In this document: piece by piece, positions 13,146 to 25,740 of the stretch
How positions within the stretch are numbered: the stretch's first letter is position 1
Layout: every line of letters begins with the position of its first letter
From: Sinonovacula constricta
Taxonomy: Eukaryota; Mollusca; Bivalvia; Cardiida; Solecurtidae
DNA length: 64,000 bases
Reading direction: 5' to 3'
NCBI GenBank assembly: GCA_007844125.1
Contig: CM017557.1
Coordinates: 57,302,857-57,366,856 of the forward strand
The notes under the pieces: model-generated
Databases searched by the model: none
Told to the model about the DNA's origin: nothing
The model's input: the letters and a program-made list of their open reading frames with translations, nothing else
Program-made: the position numbers and the translations under genes

Positions 13146-13399
13146 AAATTGTTACCGCATTAGAACGGCATGGCGCAACACCTTTCACATGGTATGCATA
13201 CGCACACTGAAAAGATAAAGTAATACCACAAATGTCTTTAACAGGAACGCCAATCTTTGCATGTTGAGTGTTCGGTGGCTTCGCGGCATGACCACGTGCA
13301 CAGAATAAACGTTGGACTCATCCAAAAGACCTGCTATTTTAGTCTCGACCAACTGGAAATATTAGAATAGGTTTGCTGCTGCAGAAGTTTCATAATATC

Positions 13400-13562
13400 G
13401 GGGCGCAGGTTAGTGTCGCCGACTTGTTTCTTCTCTAGCACGTGGACTCGAGTCCCGGTTGGAGAGAGAACTTTCATGTGAGATGGTCTTCCAGGTACTT
13501 TGCGCCGATGGTTCTACACGGACTAAAGGTCTCCCTTCACCAATTATGAGCTAGAACTTTGC
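13400..13562 (+). mobile_element. SINE-B copy, diverged
   Basis: A B-box-like GACTCGAGTCCCGG is followed by GATGGTCTTCCAGGTACTTT, CCGATGGTTCTACAC and GGTCTCCCTTCACCAA. These are in the same order as in the other copies but more diverged, suggesting an old insertion. Confidence 0.6.
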
Positions 13563-13639
13563 CAGTATGGCCAAAATTTTGTCAGACGATGTCACAAAAA
13601 CAAACTTGTATAAGTAACAATATCTAAATACGAACGATT

Positions 13640-13920
13640 GGAAATTCCGCCTTAAAATAGACATCGACGTCACAGCGGATGACGTGGATGAACTGAAACA
13701 TTAGTGTTCACATGGTTTTCTTGGTTTAAAAATAACTGTACAGCGTGGCTCAGATAGGAATTACATGTTTGTAATGACAATTGTGGCGTTATGGTTCACT
13801 TTTGCGACAGGTGTAGGACACCAAAAACAGCATTTTACGAGATCTGTTCATAAAACAATGGTTTATGAAGATGTATAATGAAAATATTTTTGGTATAAAC
13901 TTTCGGATACCACCTTTAAC
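13640..13920 (-). mobile_element. MITE-X copy g, partial
   Basis: CATGGTTTTCTTGGTTTAAA, CAGCGTGGCTCAGATAGGAA and the terminal AAACTTTCGGATACCACC match the minus-orientation copies. The left part is truncated. Confidence 0.65.
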
Positions 13921-16428
13921 AATAGATAGAATTTAAATCAACAAATTTACAAACGAGCACTACAAAGACAAAATGCTTCTATCGAATGTATGCCATGTAG
14001 TTAGCAATGTGTTCTAATGATGCATAGATTTTCACACTCAAGAGAATAACTAGTTGCATATAACACCAATTATTCCCCTTAAAAGTGTTCATTATAGATG
14101 AATAAATGTAAAGACAGCAAATCTACGAAGATTATATTTACAAAGAACGTAAAAGCTGATGGCGGCTTTATCTTGATACATGCATGGACACAATTAAAAG
14201 CATATGCGTTCATCGTCTTTAAACGATCTCATTAATAATGTCTACATTTTATTGACGTATAGCCATACAAGTAAGGGCACTGTACAGAGATATCTATTGA
14301 TTCTGTATAGTTGTTACTTTAGTAAATGTACGTGCCAGAAGGAATACCGCGTTTATCATAGAAAATGTCAAAATAAAAACATAGTAACGATAAAGTTGCA
14401 AAAACGTTTAATCTGTACACACTTGATATCACAGATAATAAATACATGTATCCTATATCTCAAGAGGCGTGGGGGGGGGGGAGTGGGCGGGGGGGGGGAA
14501 TTCTGTGAAACAATTGGGAAGTAACACTGTCTGGAAGACACAAGGTTGTCCTTTCAATTTTCGCTACATTTTATATGTACCATAATTAAAACGGTACTGT
14601 CAATGAAGGTTTTCCAAACATTTAGATCGATCAAATACTTTTTTAAACTTAAACGTCAAAATGATTGCAATTATTCGTTATTAAATTTGTCTCGTAACGG
14701 GAAATGAGAAGAAAAAAAGAGACAAAAGACATATTTTGTGCCAATTAGAAATAACAATTGATTAACTTTACAGACATGTACATACATATTTGTCAGACTA
14801 GCATGTTTCTTTCATATTTAGATGCAAACAATGTGAATAAATCAAAACGAAGGAGCCGGTATTTGACGTCACAGATTATTGATTCAGCAGTGATAAATAT
14901 CTAGATATTTAAATAAAAATCATTTTGCAGGACAAAGGTTCAATAAAAGAAGATATTTTCAGCTTTCCGTCTAGTCTGTGGTGCATCTGCAAATCAAATT
15001 AGGAATTTGCTTAAATAACATCTTCATGTTTATAACTTGTTTTTTCACCAATATTAAGAGATATCAGTTAACTTCCTGCGCTTTTGTATACAGGTCGGTA
15101 TGAATAAGGCCTGATAAAAAGTGGATTGCAGTGTAATGGGAACGAGTGTGCAGCAGGCAATAACAGGAAATGCAGCTGTCCCTTAATAAAGTGTAGCATA
15201 CACTTATAAAAAGGGTAGCAGGCATTAATAGGAATTCGCAGCTGCTTTGTGAAATTTTGTTTAACAAAAGCAACCGAGTATGCCAAAGTTAACTGGGCAG
15301 CTTGTAGGGGTGGTAAGCCTAAATGTCCACCGAAGTAGAACGCCTGGCATAAATTCATTTGATATTTTAAAATAGATTATTTTTCTTTGTCACCATTTGC
15401 TACTATTAAGATAATCCTAGGCAATCTGGTGCAAATCAAACCGAAGCTGAAACATGGTAGAATCATGAAAATGCAAAATAACTGCACATCTATGCTCAAA
15501 AATGGGCTGTTCCGTTTAGACCGGAAGTGATAATTTCATTGAAAATGTGCGGGTACAATATGCAAAAATTACAGTTTATATATTCAGGGAAGGATAACCG
15601 TCTTCGCGACACATAACTTTCCTTCGCATAGACCCTGTTAATTAGATAATGCATTGGTCTTTCTCACACTATAAACTTTTGGGGCCCCCAAAGGAACGGT
15701 TTGCTGTTAAACTTGCTTCCAAAGTTGTGACATTAACTCTAATTAAAGTGTCGTGTAACCTTGTAATTATAGATGTAGCAGACAACAAGAAAGAAAGATA
15801 AGTTGTACATAGTCCAGTTCCTATCAGAGTTACGGTCCGTCAGGCTTACATATTTATGTAATGAATCAACAGTTTACGAAAGTGTTTAGTTCCCAGGATA
15901 GTCATCTTCTTGTTTAAAGTGCATGTTTTTGCATCCGTTCTCTTTCATGTACTGTGATGGAATGAACTATGTACACATACATCGATGTAAACAAGCACGG
16001 TCTCTCGACTGATTATGCGCTTCACCTGCTCAGATTGAGCTGCCCTGAAGCTGCAAGACTGTGAAAAACGTAGGCTATTGTGACCTTTTCGCTAACAACA
16101 TTCTCCGTAGGTTATGAGACCCGTTTGATAGTGGCTCATTTCTCCATCGGTGGTGAGACTTGTTTGATATAGACTCATCAGCATATTGTTAAGTTTAAAA
16201 TGAGAAAAGCTCTCAGTGGTAAATGGATGATTTAGCTCGCACAGTTGGGCTAAGCTGATCCATTTGTGCGTAGCAGTCTTTGTAAAGGTTAAGAGTCCAG
16301 GGGGCCGATATTGGCTGACATATTATAAATCGTAACCATAAGAACACAGTCTATCAATATGTTCGATAAAGTAGCGCCATCTTTCGGTCCGACAAAACAA
16401 ACCTCTGTACAGAGTATAAGTTACATGT

Positions 16429-16432
<4 letters not shown>
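13921..16432. other. Intergenic sequence without recognisable genes
   Basis: Apart from the poly(G) tract it holds only short open frames. The two overlapping minus-strand frames at 15064-15358 contain a local imperfect duplication (GCAGCTG ... AGCAGGCA words) and no known domain. Confidence 0.5.
14468..14500. repeat. Poly(G) tract
   Basis: Two G runs of 8-10 separated by AGTGGGC. It might form a G-quadruplex. Shorter G runs occur near 7348-7361 and 33850. Confidence 0.9.

Positions 16433-16480
<48 letters not shown>
16433..16480. repeat. (GA)n microsatellite
   Basis: About 24 perfect GA units. The overlapping minus-strand Leu-Ser frame is an artefact. Confidence 0.98.
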
Positions 16481-16484
<4 letters not shown>

Positions 16485-17390
16485 ACTTCTGTCGTAAAAA
16501 AGTCGTAGATTTGTGTGGTCCAAGGGAGATAATTTTTGGAATTGTGACGATGACAATAACCGCTGCCAGAGTTTTGAGAATCATAGGGATGTTGTTAAAA
16601 ATGTACTTACTTATCAGCATACAGTTCCTTAGGGATATGAGACAAAAAATGCATAAATCGTCCACATGTCTTAAATATGAATACAAATAACACAATTGTA
16701 CGTCACTTAAATCATTCCAAGATCATGTTGCTTTACAGAGAAAAGCTTTCACAAGATGCTACGTTTTGTACATTTCTTCATTTACGGAAAGTGTGCATTT
16801 TATTTAGTTGCATGAGAGAAAAAAAGGTCCAAGTTGTCATATACCACCTTTAAAATAAAATTTAACATAAAATAGTGCGGGCTCCCAAATGAGAGTATAC
16901 TCATTTTTGCTGTACTTCTTACTAAGCAATACATAATTGTTAGATATTTTCTAACATATACCATGCAAAGGTAACAAGACATGGTGATAGAGATTGCTAC
17001 AGATATTGGAGATCTTGATCAACAAGCTCCTGCATCCGCTCCCAGCGGGACCTGGCTTATCTGATCTATACTGTTTGTTTTAGAATAACCTTTTTTTGCT
17101 CAGAAGTCGTCCTACATTTGTAGCCTAGCAGAAGCTATGAAAATTCAAATTCCTCCGCGATTTATTTTAATAGAACCCTTTTCTATTTACTTTTTACATT
17201 GAATAAGACAGATCGATCTATTTTATTAAATGTTTTTATTTTCAACTGCGCATGTGCATCAAACCACGCGTTCTGGCCTGACTCCTCCCCTTGCGACGAT
17301 AAGTTTGAACACGTCAAGACGATTGATAGTTTGATTGACATTTTTATGGGGCGGATTACATGTCATTATGTTAGAACAGGCAGGCGGGAA

Positions 17391-17507
17391 CTTCTAAGTC
17401 GGATAGAATCTATTAAGACGTTTCCATAGAAAACAGAAGCATGCACTCGCTTTAAGCTTCTATTTTCTATAAAAACGTCTTAATAGACTCTATCCTATAC
17501 TTAGAAG
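17391..17507. repeat. Long inverted repeat (hairpin) with ~50-bp arms
   Basis: Left arm 17391-17440 and right arm 17456-17507 are near-perfect reverse complements around a loop of about 15 nt. Key words: CTATTAAGACGTTT against AAACGTCTTAATAG, and TTCTAAGT against ACTTAGAA. The left arm overlaps a meaningless open frame. Directly to the right (17516-17600) begins CAGTGAAACCTCCCTAGTC, which resembles a Tigger-type end. Confidence 0.85.
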
Positions 17508-17515
17508 ACTAATTC

Positions 17516-17600
17516 AGTGAAACCTCCCTAGTCTGGCCTCCTTTCGGACCGAATTAATTGTTCTGTTTATAGAGGATTCCAGATTACAGAGGATCTTACT
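17516..17600. mobile_element. Possible Tigger/pogo-like terminal fragment
   Basis: CAGTGAAACCTCCCTAGTCT, TTTCGGACCGAAT and AGAGGATTCCAGATTACAGA resemble the end of Tigger-class DNA transposons, which often begin CAGT.AAACCTC. The opposite end was not found, so this is tentative. Confidence 0.35.
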
Positions 17601-18683
17601 TTTCGCCGAATTATTATAATATACATTTCTTTCTTTCCTAACTTATGCTGGGTTTTTATTTCTTTATTTAGTTACCCTTTTTTATTTATTTTTTAGGTGT
17701 GTTTTTTTGTGTATGTGTTTGTTCATCAAATTATTTCTAATATTTCTTTACTTATGTATGCTGAGTTATATATTTCTTTTTTTTTTTTTTTTTTCTGCTA
17801 AAGGTATACAGGGTTGTAGTTACTTTTTTATGTACATCTACATGTACACATAAACGAAACTAGTCGTATTTTAGATACTCCGCAGCAAAAAAAAAAAGAA
17901 AAAAAGACGGCTCCACTGGCCTTGTTAACTTGTTAACTATTCGCCTTAGCACGATCAACTCGTGCACAGAGGCAATAATCAACACATTAACTGATGATGA
18001 CCAAGTTCTTGATACGCTTACTTGTAAATGAAATATTAATGTTTTACGAACACGGGTTTTATGTTCAATAACAAGAGATTAAATTCCTTATTGTCGCGAA
18101 TAATATCATCTGTAGGAATTGTTTGAACAATGGTCTTATTTGCAGTACAAGGAGTTTGTGTTGTTCATCAATAAACTAGGTATTGTTCGGACCAAATTCT
18201 AGATAAATGGTACAAGAATAGATATTTACGACTCGCAAACAGGATTCTTTATAATAGGAAAAAAATCCCTTTTCCTTCAAAAAACCATTGGTTAAAATAA
18301 AATTGTGAATAATTAGTACAGAATAGAAATGCGAGTAATTATCAAGATTCCGTATATGTAGCAACCACACCTTGAGATTTTTGTCCAATTAACCAAGATT
18401 TTATATAAGGTTTAATCGATTTTTATTTATAATATTTGTATAAATCTTAACGAAGAATGTGTAAAAGAATTAAGTTTTATTTATTTTGGGCAAAAAGATT
18501 TAAAAGATCGAATGTGTTTGAGAGGAGATGCATGCGATGACTGGTTAGTGTTTGTGAAGGTACGTGGTGCGCTTAAATACGCATGTTTCAGATAAAACGT
18601 TGATGTGTGTAACTTTATGGTCTGGATATTGATTGATAAAATTGTATACAAAAATGTTCCACAATTCAGATCCGGTATTTAAA

Positions 18684-18965
18684 AAGAAATGTCCGACAGT
18701 ATGCCTGTGTAAAATACATGTAACAATATCTTACACTAGATTGGTGGAATTTAAAACATTATCTCTTTATAAATGCATACTTTTGCTCAAATAAGGACGA
18801 TTCTAACACTACCTTAGTTGTTATACAGGAAATACATTTTGTGACGACGAGTGGAATGATACGCTTCACTTTTCACATAGATTTAGAGGATCAATAAATA
18901 GCATTTCCCGACATGTTTTCTGGTAAAAATGTTATTTAGTTGTTTGAGAAACAAAACTTCAGTAC
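18684..18965 (-). mobile_element. MITE-X copy e, interrupted by or abutting the 57-bp array
   Basis: The left terminus AATGTCCGACAGTATGCCTG is followed by family interior words (ATAAGGACGATT, ACTTTTCACATAGA, TTAGTTGTTTGAGAAACAAA). The expected right terminus is missing; instead the first 57-bp monomers begin within about 15 bp. Confidence 0.55.
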
Positions 18966-18969
18966 AAAA

Positions 18970-21900
18970 TTCACGATTAATGTTGATGTTCTTGTTCTTT
19001 GAACTCGTGTATAACGAGCGTAGGTAAAGCACCGTTAATGTTGTTTTTCTTGTCTTTAAACTCGTGTATAACAAAGCGTAGGTAAAACACGATTAATGTT
19101 GTTTTTCTTGTCTTTAAACTCGTTTATAACGAGCGCAGGTAAAGCACGGTTAATGTTGTTTTTCTTGTCTTTAAACACGTGTATAACGAGCGTATGTAAA
19201 GCACGGTTAATGTTGTTTTTCTTGTCTTTAAACTCGTGTATGACGAGCGTATGTAAAGCACGGTTAATGTTGTTTTTCTTGTCTTTAAACATGTGTATAA
19301 CGAGCGTATGTAAAGCACGGTTAATGTTGTTTTTCTTGTCTTTAAACTCGTTTATAACGAGCGCAGGTAAAGCACGGTTAATGTTGTTTTTCTTGTCTTT
19401 AAACACGTGTATAACGAGCGTATGTAAAGCACGATTAATGTTGTTTTTCTTGTCTTTAAACTCGTGTTTGACGAGCGTATGTAAAGCACGGTTAATGTTG
19501 TTTTTCTTGTCTTTAAACACGTGTATAACGAGCGTATGTAAAGCACGGTTAATGTTGTTTTTCTTGTCTTTAAACTCGTTTATAACGAGCGTAGGTAAAG
19601 CACGGTTAATGTTGTTTTCTTGTCTTTAAACACGTGTATATCGAGCGTAGGTAACGTATGAATAATGTTGTTTTTCTTGTCTTTAAACCCGTGTATAACG
19701 AGAGCAGGTAGATCACGGTTAATGTTGTTTTTCTTGTCTTTTAACACGTGTTTAACGAGCGTAGGTAAAGTACGGCTAATGTTGTTTTTCTTGTCTTTAA
19801 ACACGTGTATAACGATCGTAGGTAAAGTATGGTTAATGTTGTTTTTCTTGTCTTTAAACACGGTTATAACGAGCGTATGTAAAGTACGGCTAATGTTGTT
19901 TTTCTTGTCTTTAAACACGTGTTTAACGAGCGTAGGTAAAGTACGGCTTATGTTGTTTCTTCTTGTCTTTAAACACGTGTATAACGAGCGTAGGTAAAGT
20001 ATGGTTGATGTTGTTTTTCTTGTCTTTAAACACGGGTATAACGAGCGCAGGTAAAGTACGGCTAATGTTGTTTTTCTTGTCTTTAAACACGTGTATAACG
20101 AGCGTAGGTAAAGTATGGTTAATGTTGTTTTTCTTGTCTTTAAACACGGGTATAACGAGCGCAGGTAAAGTATGGCTAATGTTGTTTTTCTTGTCTTTAA
20201 ACACGTGTTTAACGAGCGTAGGTAAAGTACGGTTAATGTTGTTTTTCTTGTCTTTAAACACGTGTTTAACGAGCGTAGGTAAAGTACGGCTTATGTTGTT
20301 TTTTCTTGTCTTTAAACACGTGTATAACGAGCGTAGGTAAAGTATGGTTAATGTTGTTTTTCTTGTCTTTAAACACGGGTATAACGAGCGCAGGTAAAGT
20401 ACGGCTAATGTTGTTTTTCTTGTCTTTAAACACGTGTATAACGAGCGTAGGTAAAGTATGGTTAATGTTGTTTTTCTTGTCTTTAAACACGGGTATAACG
20501 AGCGCAGGTAAAGTATGGCTAATGTTGTTTTTCTTGTCTTTAAACACGTGTATAACGAGCGCAGGTAAAGTACGGCTAATGTTGTTTTCTTGTCTTTAAA
20601 CTCGTGTTTAGCGAGCGTAGGTAAAGTACGGCTAATGTTGTTTTTCTTGTCTTTAAACACGTGTTTAACGAGCGTAGGTAAAGTACGGTTAATGTTGTTT
20701 TTCTTGTCTTTAAACACGTGTTTAACGAGCGTAGGTAAAGTACGGCTAATGTTGTTTTTCTTGTCTTTAAACACGTGTTTAACGAGCGTAGGTAAAGTAT
20801 GGTTAATGTTGTTTTTCTTGTCTTTAAACTCGTTTATAACGAGCGCAGGTAAAGCACGGTTAATGTTGTTTTTCTTGTCTTTAAACACGTGTATAACGAG
20901 CGTATGTAAAGCACGGTTAATGTTGTTTTTCTTGTCTTTAAACTCGTGTATGACGAGCGTATGTAAAGCACGGTTAATGTTGTTTTTCTTTTCTTTAAAC
21001 TCGTTTATAACGAGCGTAGGTAAAGCACGGTTAATGTTGTTTTCTTGTCTTTAAACACGTGTATAACGAGAGCAGGTAGATCACGGTTAATGTTGTTTTT
21101 CTTGTCTTTTAACACGTGTTTAACGAGCGTAGGTAAAGTACGGCTAATGTTGTTTTTCTTGTCTTTAAACACGTGTATAACGATCGTAGGTAAAGTATGG
21201 TTAATGTTGTTTTTCTTGTCTTTAAACACGGTTATAACGAGCGTATGTAAAGTACGGCTAATGTTGTTTTTCTTGTCTTTAAACACGTGTTTAACGAGCG
21301 TAGGTAAAGTACGGCTTATGTTGTTTTTTCTTGTCTTTAAACACGTGTATAACGAGCGTAGGTAAAGTATGGTTAATGTTGTTTTTCTTGTCTTTAAACA
21401 CGGGTATAACGAGCGCAGGTAAAGTACGGTTAATGTTGTTTTTCTTGTCTTTAAACACGTGTATAACGAGCGTAGGTAAAGTATGGTTAATGTTGTTTTT
21501 CTTGTCTTTAAACACGGGTATAACGAGCGCAGGTAAAGTATGGCTAATGTTGTTTTTCTTGTCTTTAAACACGTGTATAACGAGCGCAGGTAAAGTACGG
21601 CTAATGTTGTTTTCTTGTCTTTAAACTCGTGTTTAGCGAGCGTAGGTAAAATACGGTTAATGTTGTTTTTCTTGTCTTTAAACACGTGTTTAACGAGCGT
21701 AGGTAAAGTACGGCTAATGTTGTTGTTCTTGTCTTTAAACACGTGTTTAACGAGCGTAGGTAAAGTACGGCTAATGTTGTTTTTCTTGTCTTTAAACTTG
21801 TGTTTAACGAGCGTAGGTAAAGTACGGTTAATGTTGTTTTCTTGTCTTTAAACACGTGTTTAACGAGCGTAGGTAAAGTACGGCTAATGTTGTTTTCTTG

Positions 21901-24682
21901 TCTTTAAACACGTGTATAACAAAGCGTAGGTTAAACACGATTAATGTTGTTTTTCTTGTCTTTAAACTCGTGTATGACGAGCGCACGTAAAGCACGGTTA
22001 ATGTTGTTTTTCTTGTCTTTAAACACGTGTTTAACGAGCGTAGGTAAAGTATGGTTAATGTTGTTTTTTCTTGTCTTTAAACACGTGTTTAACGAGCGCA
22101 GGTAAAGTACGTCTAATGTTGTTTTTCTTGTACTTTAAACTCGTGTATAACAAGCGCAGGTAAAGCACGGTAAATGATGTTTTTCTTGTTCTTTAAACTC
22201 GTGTATGACGAGTGTAGGTAAAGCACGGTTAATGTTGTTTTTCTTGTACTTTAAACTCGTGTAAGACGAGTGTAGGTAAAGCAAGGTTAATGATGTTTTT
22301 ATTGTTTTTTTTAACTCGTGTATAACGAGCGCACGTAAAGCACGTTTAATGTTGTTTTTCTTGTCTTTAAACACGTGTTTAACGAGCGTAGGTAAAGTAT
22401 GGTTAATGTTTGTTGTTTTTTTTTTTTGTCTTTAAACACGTGCTTAACGAGCGCAGGTAAAGTACGTCTAATGTTGTTTTTCTTGTACTTTAAACTCGTG
22501 TATAACAAGCGCAGGTAAAGCACGGTAAATGATGTTTTTATTGTTTTTTGTAACTCGTGTATAACGAGCGCACGTAAAGCACGTTTAATGTTGTTTTTCT
22601 TGTCTTTAAACACGTGTTTAACGAGCGTAGGTAAAGTATGGTTAATGTTGTTTTTTGTTTTTTTGTCTTTAAACACGTGTTTAACGAGCGCAGGTAAAGT
22701 ACGTCTAATGTTGTTTTTCTTGTACTTTAAACTCGTGTATAACAAGCGCAGGTAAAGCACGGTAAATGATGTTTTTCTTGGTCTTTAAACTCGTGTATAA
22801 CGAGCGCAGGTAAAACACGGTTAATGTTGTTTTTCTTGTACTTTAAACTCGTGTATAACGAGCGTAGGTAAAGCAAGGTTAAAGTTGTTTTTCTTGTACT
22901 TTAAACTCGTGTATGACGAGCGTATGTAAAGCACGGTTAATGTTGTTTTTCTTGTTTATTAAACTCGTGTATAACGAGCGTAGGTAAAGCACGGTTAATC
23001 TTGTTTTTTATTGTTCTTTTAACTCGTGTATAACGAGCGTAGGTAAAGCACGGTTAATGTTGTTTTTATTGTTCTTTAAACTCGTGTATGACGAGCGTAG
23101 ATAAAGCACGGTTAATCTTGTTTTTATTGTTCTTTAAACTCGTGTATAACGAGCGTAGGTAAAGCACGGTTAATCTTGTTTTTTATTGTTCTTTAAACTC
23201 GTGTATAACGAGCGTAGGTAAAGCACGGTTAATGTTGTTTTTATTGTTCTTTAAACTCGTGTATAACGAGCGTAGGTAAAGCACGGTTAATCTTGTTTTG
23301 TATTGTTCTTTAAACTCGTGTATAACGAGCGTAGGTAAAGCACGGTTAATGTTGTTTTTCGTGTTCTTTAAACTCGTGTATAACGAGTGTAGGTAAAGCA
23401 CGGTTAATGTTGTTTTTCGTGTTCTTTAAACTCGTGTATAACGAGCGTAGGTAAAGCACGGTTAATCTTGTTTTTTATTGTTCTTTTAACTCGTGTATAA
23501 CGAGCGTAGGTAAAGCACGGTTAATCTTGTTTTTTATTGTTCTTTTAACTCGTGTATAACGAGCGTAGGTAAAGCACGGTTAATGTTGTTTTTATTGTTC
23601 TTTAAACTCGTGTATAACGAGCGTAGGTAAATCACGGTTAATCTTGTTTTTTATTGTTCTTTTAACTCGTGTATAACGAGCGTAGGTAAAGCACGGTTAA
23701 TGTTGTTTTTATTGTTCTTTAAACTCGTGTATAACGAGCGTAGGTAAAGCACGGTTAATCTTGTTTTTTATTGTTCTTTTAACTCGTGTATAACGAGCGT
23801 AGGTAAAGCAAGGTTAATGTTGTTTTTATTGTTCTTTAAACTCGTGTATGACGAGCGTAGGTAAAGCACGGTTAATGTTGTTTTTCGTGTTCTTTAAACT
23901 CGTGTATAACGAGTGTAGGTAAAGCACCGTTAATGTTGTTTTTATTGTTCTTTAAACTCGTGTATGACGAGCGCAGGTAAAACACGGTTAATGTTGTTTT
24001 TTCTTGTTCTTTAAACTCGTGTATATTGAGCGTAGATAAAGCACGGTTAATATTTTTTTTCTTTAAACTCGTGTATAACGAGCGTAGGTAAAGCACCGTT
24101 AATGTTGTTGTTGTTTTTTGTCTTTAAATATGTGTAGAACGAGCGTAGGTAAAGCACGATCAATGTTGTTTTTCTTGTTCATAATACATGTGTAGAACAT
24201 GCGTAGGTAAAGCACGAGCAATGTTGTTTTTCTTGTTCTTAATACATGTGTAGAACAAGCGTAGGTAAAGCACGGTAAGTGTTATTTTTCTTGTATTTAA
24301 AGATGTGTAGAACGGGCGTAGGTAAAGCACGGTAAGTGTTGTTTTTCTTGTATTTAAAGATGCGTAGAACAAGCGTAGGTAAAGCACGGTAAGTGTTGTT
24401 TTTCTTTTATTTAAAGAAGTGTAGAACGAGCGTAGGTAAAGCACGGTAAGTGTTGTTTTTCTTGTATTTAAAGATGTGTAAAACGAGCGTAGGTAAAGCA
24501 CGGTAAGTGTTGTTTTTCTTGTATTTAAAGATGTGTAAAACGAGCGTAGGTAAAGCACGGTAAGTGTTGTTTTTCTTGTTTTTAAAGATGCATAGAACAA
24601 GCGTAGGTAAAGCACGATCAATGTTGTTTTTCTTGTTCTTTATACATGTGTACAACGAGCGCAGGTAAAGAACGGTTAACGC
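18970..24682. repeat. Tandem satellite array, 57-bp monomer, about 100 copies
   Basis: A monomer of 57 bp repeats almost without interruption. Its core features are a T-rich segment (GTTGTTTTTCTTG), TTTAAA, then CACGTG or CTCGTG, then TATAACGAGCG, then TAGGTAAAG. Adjacent monomers differ by a few substitutions and occasional 1-2 bp T-run indels. Three zones are visible: about 19.0-22.1 kb (mostly CACGTG type, TCTTTAAAC), about 22.1-24.05 kb (TTCTTTAAACTCGTG type, often with TTTTTATTG) and about 24.1-24.65 kb (TATTTAAAGATGTG type). Because 57 is a multiple of 3, long open frames appear on both strands; they are a by-product of the period, not genes. Confidence 0.97.
19660..21660. repeat. Higher-order repeats within the 57-bp array (24-mer and 6-mer)
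   Basis: Diagnostic monomer variants recur in order. A rare variant with AGAGCAGGTAGATC at 19701 recurs at 21069, an offset of 1368 bp, which is 24 x 57. The monomers downstream of both follow the same order of variants. Within that, a block starting near 19963 recurs at 20306 (343 bp, six monomers plus one extra T in a T-run) and again at 21331. These repeats indicate segmental duplication by unequal exchange inside the array. Confidence 0.85.
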
Positions 24683-25251
24683 TTATTTTTGTTGTTGGTG
24701 ATTTAATGTCTCAGTAGCAACATATATGTCGCACAGCAAACGATGCGTGATTAAATAAATTCGGTACTGCTTTTACTGCGATAGCATACCCTTTACAAAT
24801 GACTTTTTGAATGCCTGACTTTTCTATACCTGGTTGACTTATTATTTGGCAATCATAAAAAATGCAGGTACAATCGATTTTTGTATGCATTCCATCTCTT
24901 TCGTAATATGCTGTGAAAGATATAGCCTACTTACCCTATTCAAATTCCAATCATTCAACTTCCTACGAATAACGTTATTCCCTGAACATGTTCAAAAATT
25001 AAACTGTCCACGTCACAAAAGGCAATCCTAATTAATCTCTAGTATTTTTTAAAGGAAAAAAACACCTCTTCACTACACGTGTTGGTGGAACAAATGAGAC
25101 CACCACCAACTGTTGGTTTGGTATTTTGTTCTATTAACAGTACGATGTCGCTACCTGTATACACTATACAAGCGCTTTATAGACCCCCACTGACATAGCA
25201 TATTGATCTCTTTAGAGTAACATCTGTACGTTCATAGTAGTGTAATAAATC

Positions 25252-25740
25252 AGTGTTGTTTTTCCCGATAATAAAGCGGTGCCGTTATAACCGATAATTA
25301 AACAGTGTCGATATAACTGACAATAAAACAGTGTCGATATAACCGACAATAAAACAGTTATAACCTATAATAAAGCAGTGCCGTTATAACCAATAATAAA
25401 GCAGTGCCGTTATAACCGATAAAAAGCCGTGTCGATATAACAGATAATAAAGCAGTGCCGTTATAACCGATAATAAAGCAGTGCCGTTATAACCGATAAA
25501 AAGCCGTGTCGATATAACAGATAATAAAGCAGTGCCGTTATGACCTATAATAATGCAGTGCCGTTATGACCTATAATAAAGCAGTGCCGTTATAACCGAT
25601 AAAAAAGCAGTGTCGATATAACAGATAAAAAATCAGTGCCGCTGTAATCGATAATAAATCAGTGCCGCTGTAACCGATAAAAAATCATTGCAGATATAAC
25701 CGATAATAAAGTAGTGTCGTTATAACCTATAATAAATAAT
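25252..25740. repeat. Second tandem array, about 26-bp monomer
   Basis: The monomer is roughly AATAAAGCAGTGCCGT followed by TATAACCGAT, with GTCGATATAAC variants, and repeats about 18 times. Degenerate copies continue to about 25870. It is unrelated in sequence to the 57-bp array 570 bp to its left. No coding potential is apparent. Confidence 0.9.

Noticed and set aside
15064..15358. Overlapping minus-strand open frames as a small secreted protein
   Set aside because: Two frames overlap over a local imperfect duplication, with no domain or convincing signal peptide.
19056..21855. Long open frames (up to 321 codons) on both strands with 19-residue repeats
   Set aside because: The repeat unit is 57 bp, a multiple of three, so any stop-free frame stays open through the array; both strands and several frames are open at once, and no start context or domain supports translation.
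18970..24682. CRISPR-like array
   Set aside because: There are no unique spacers: the 57-bp units are contiguous and the whole unit is repeated. The genome context is eukaryotic.
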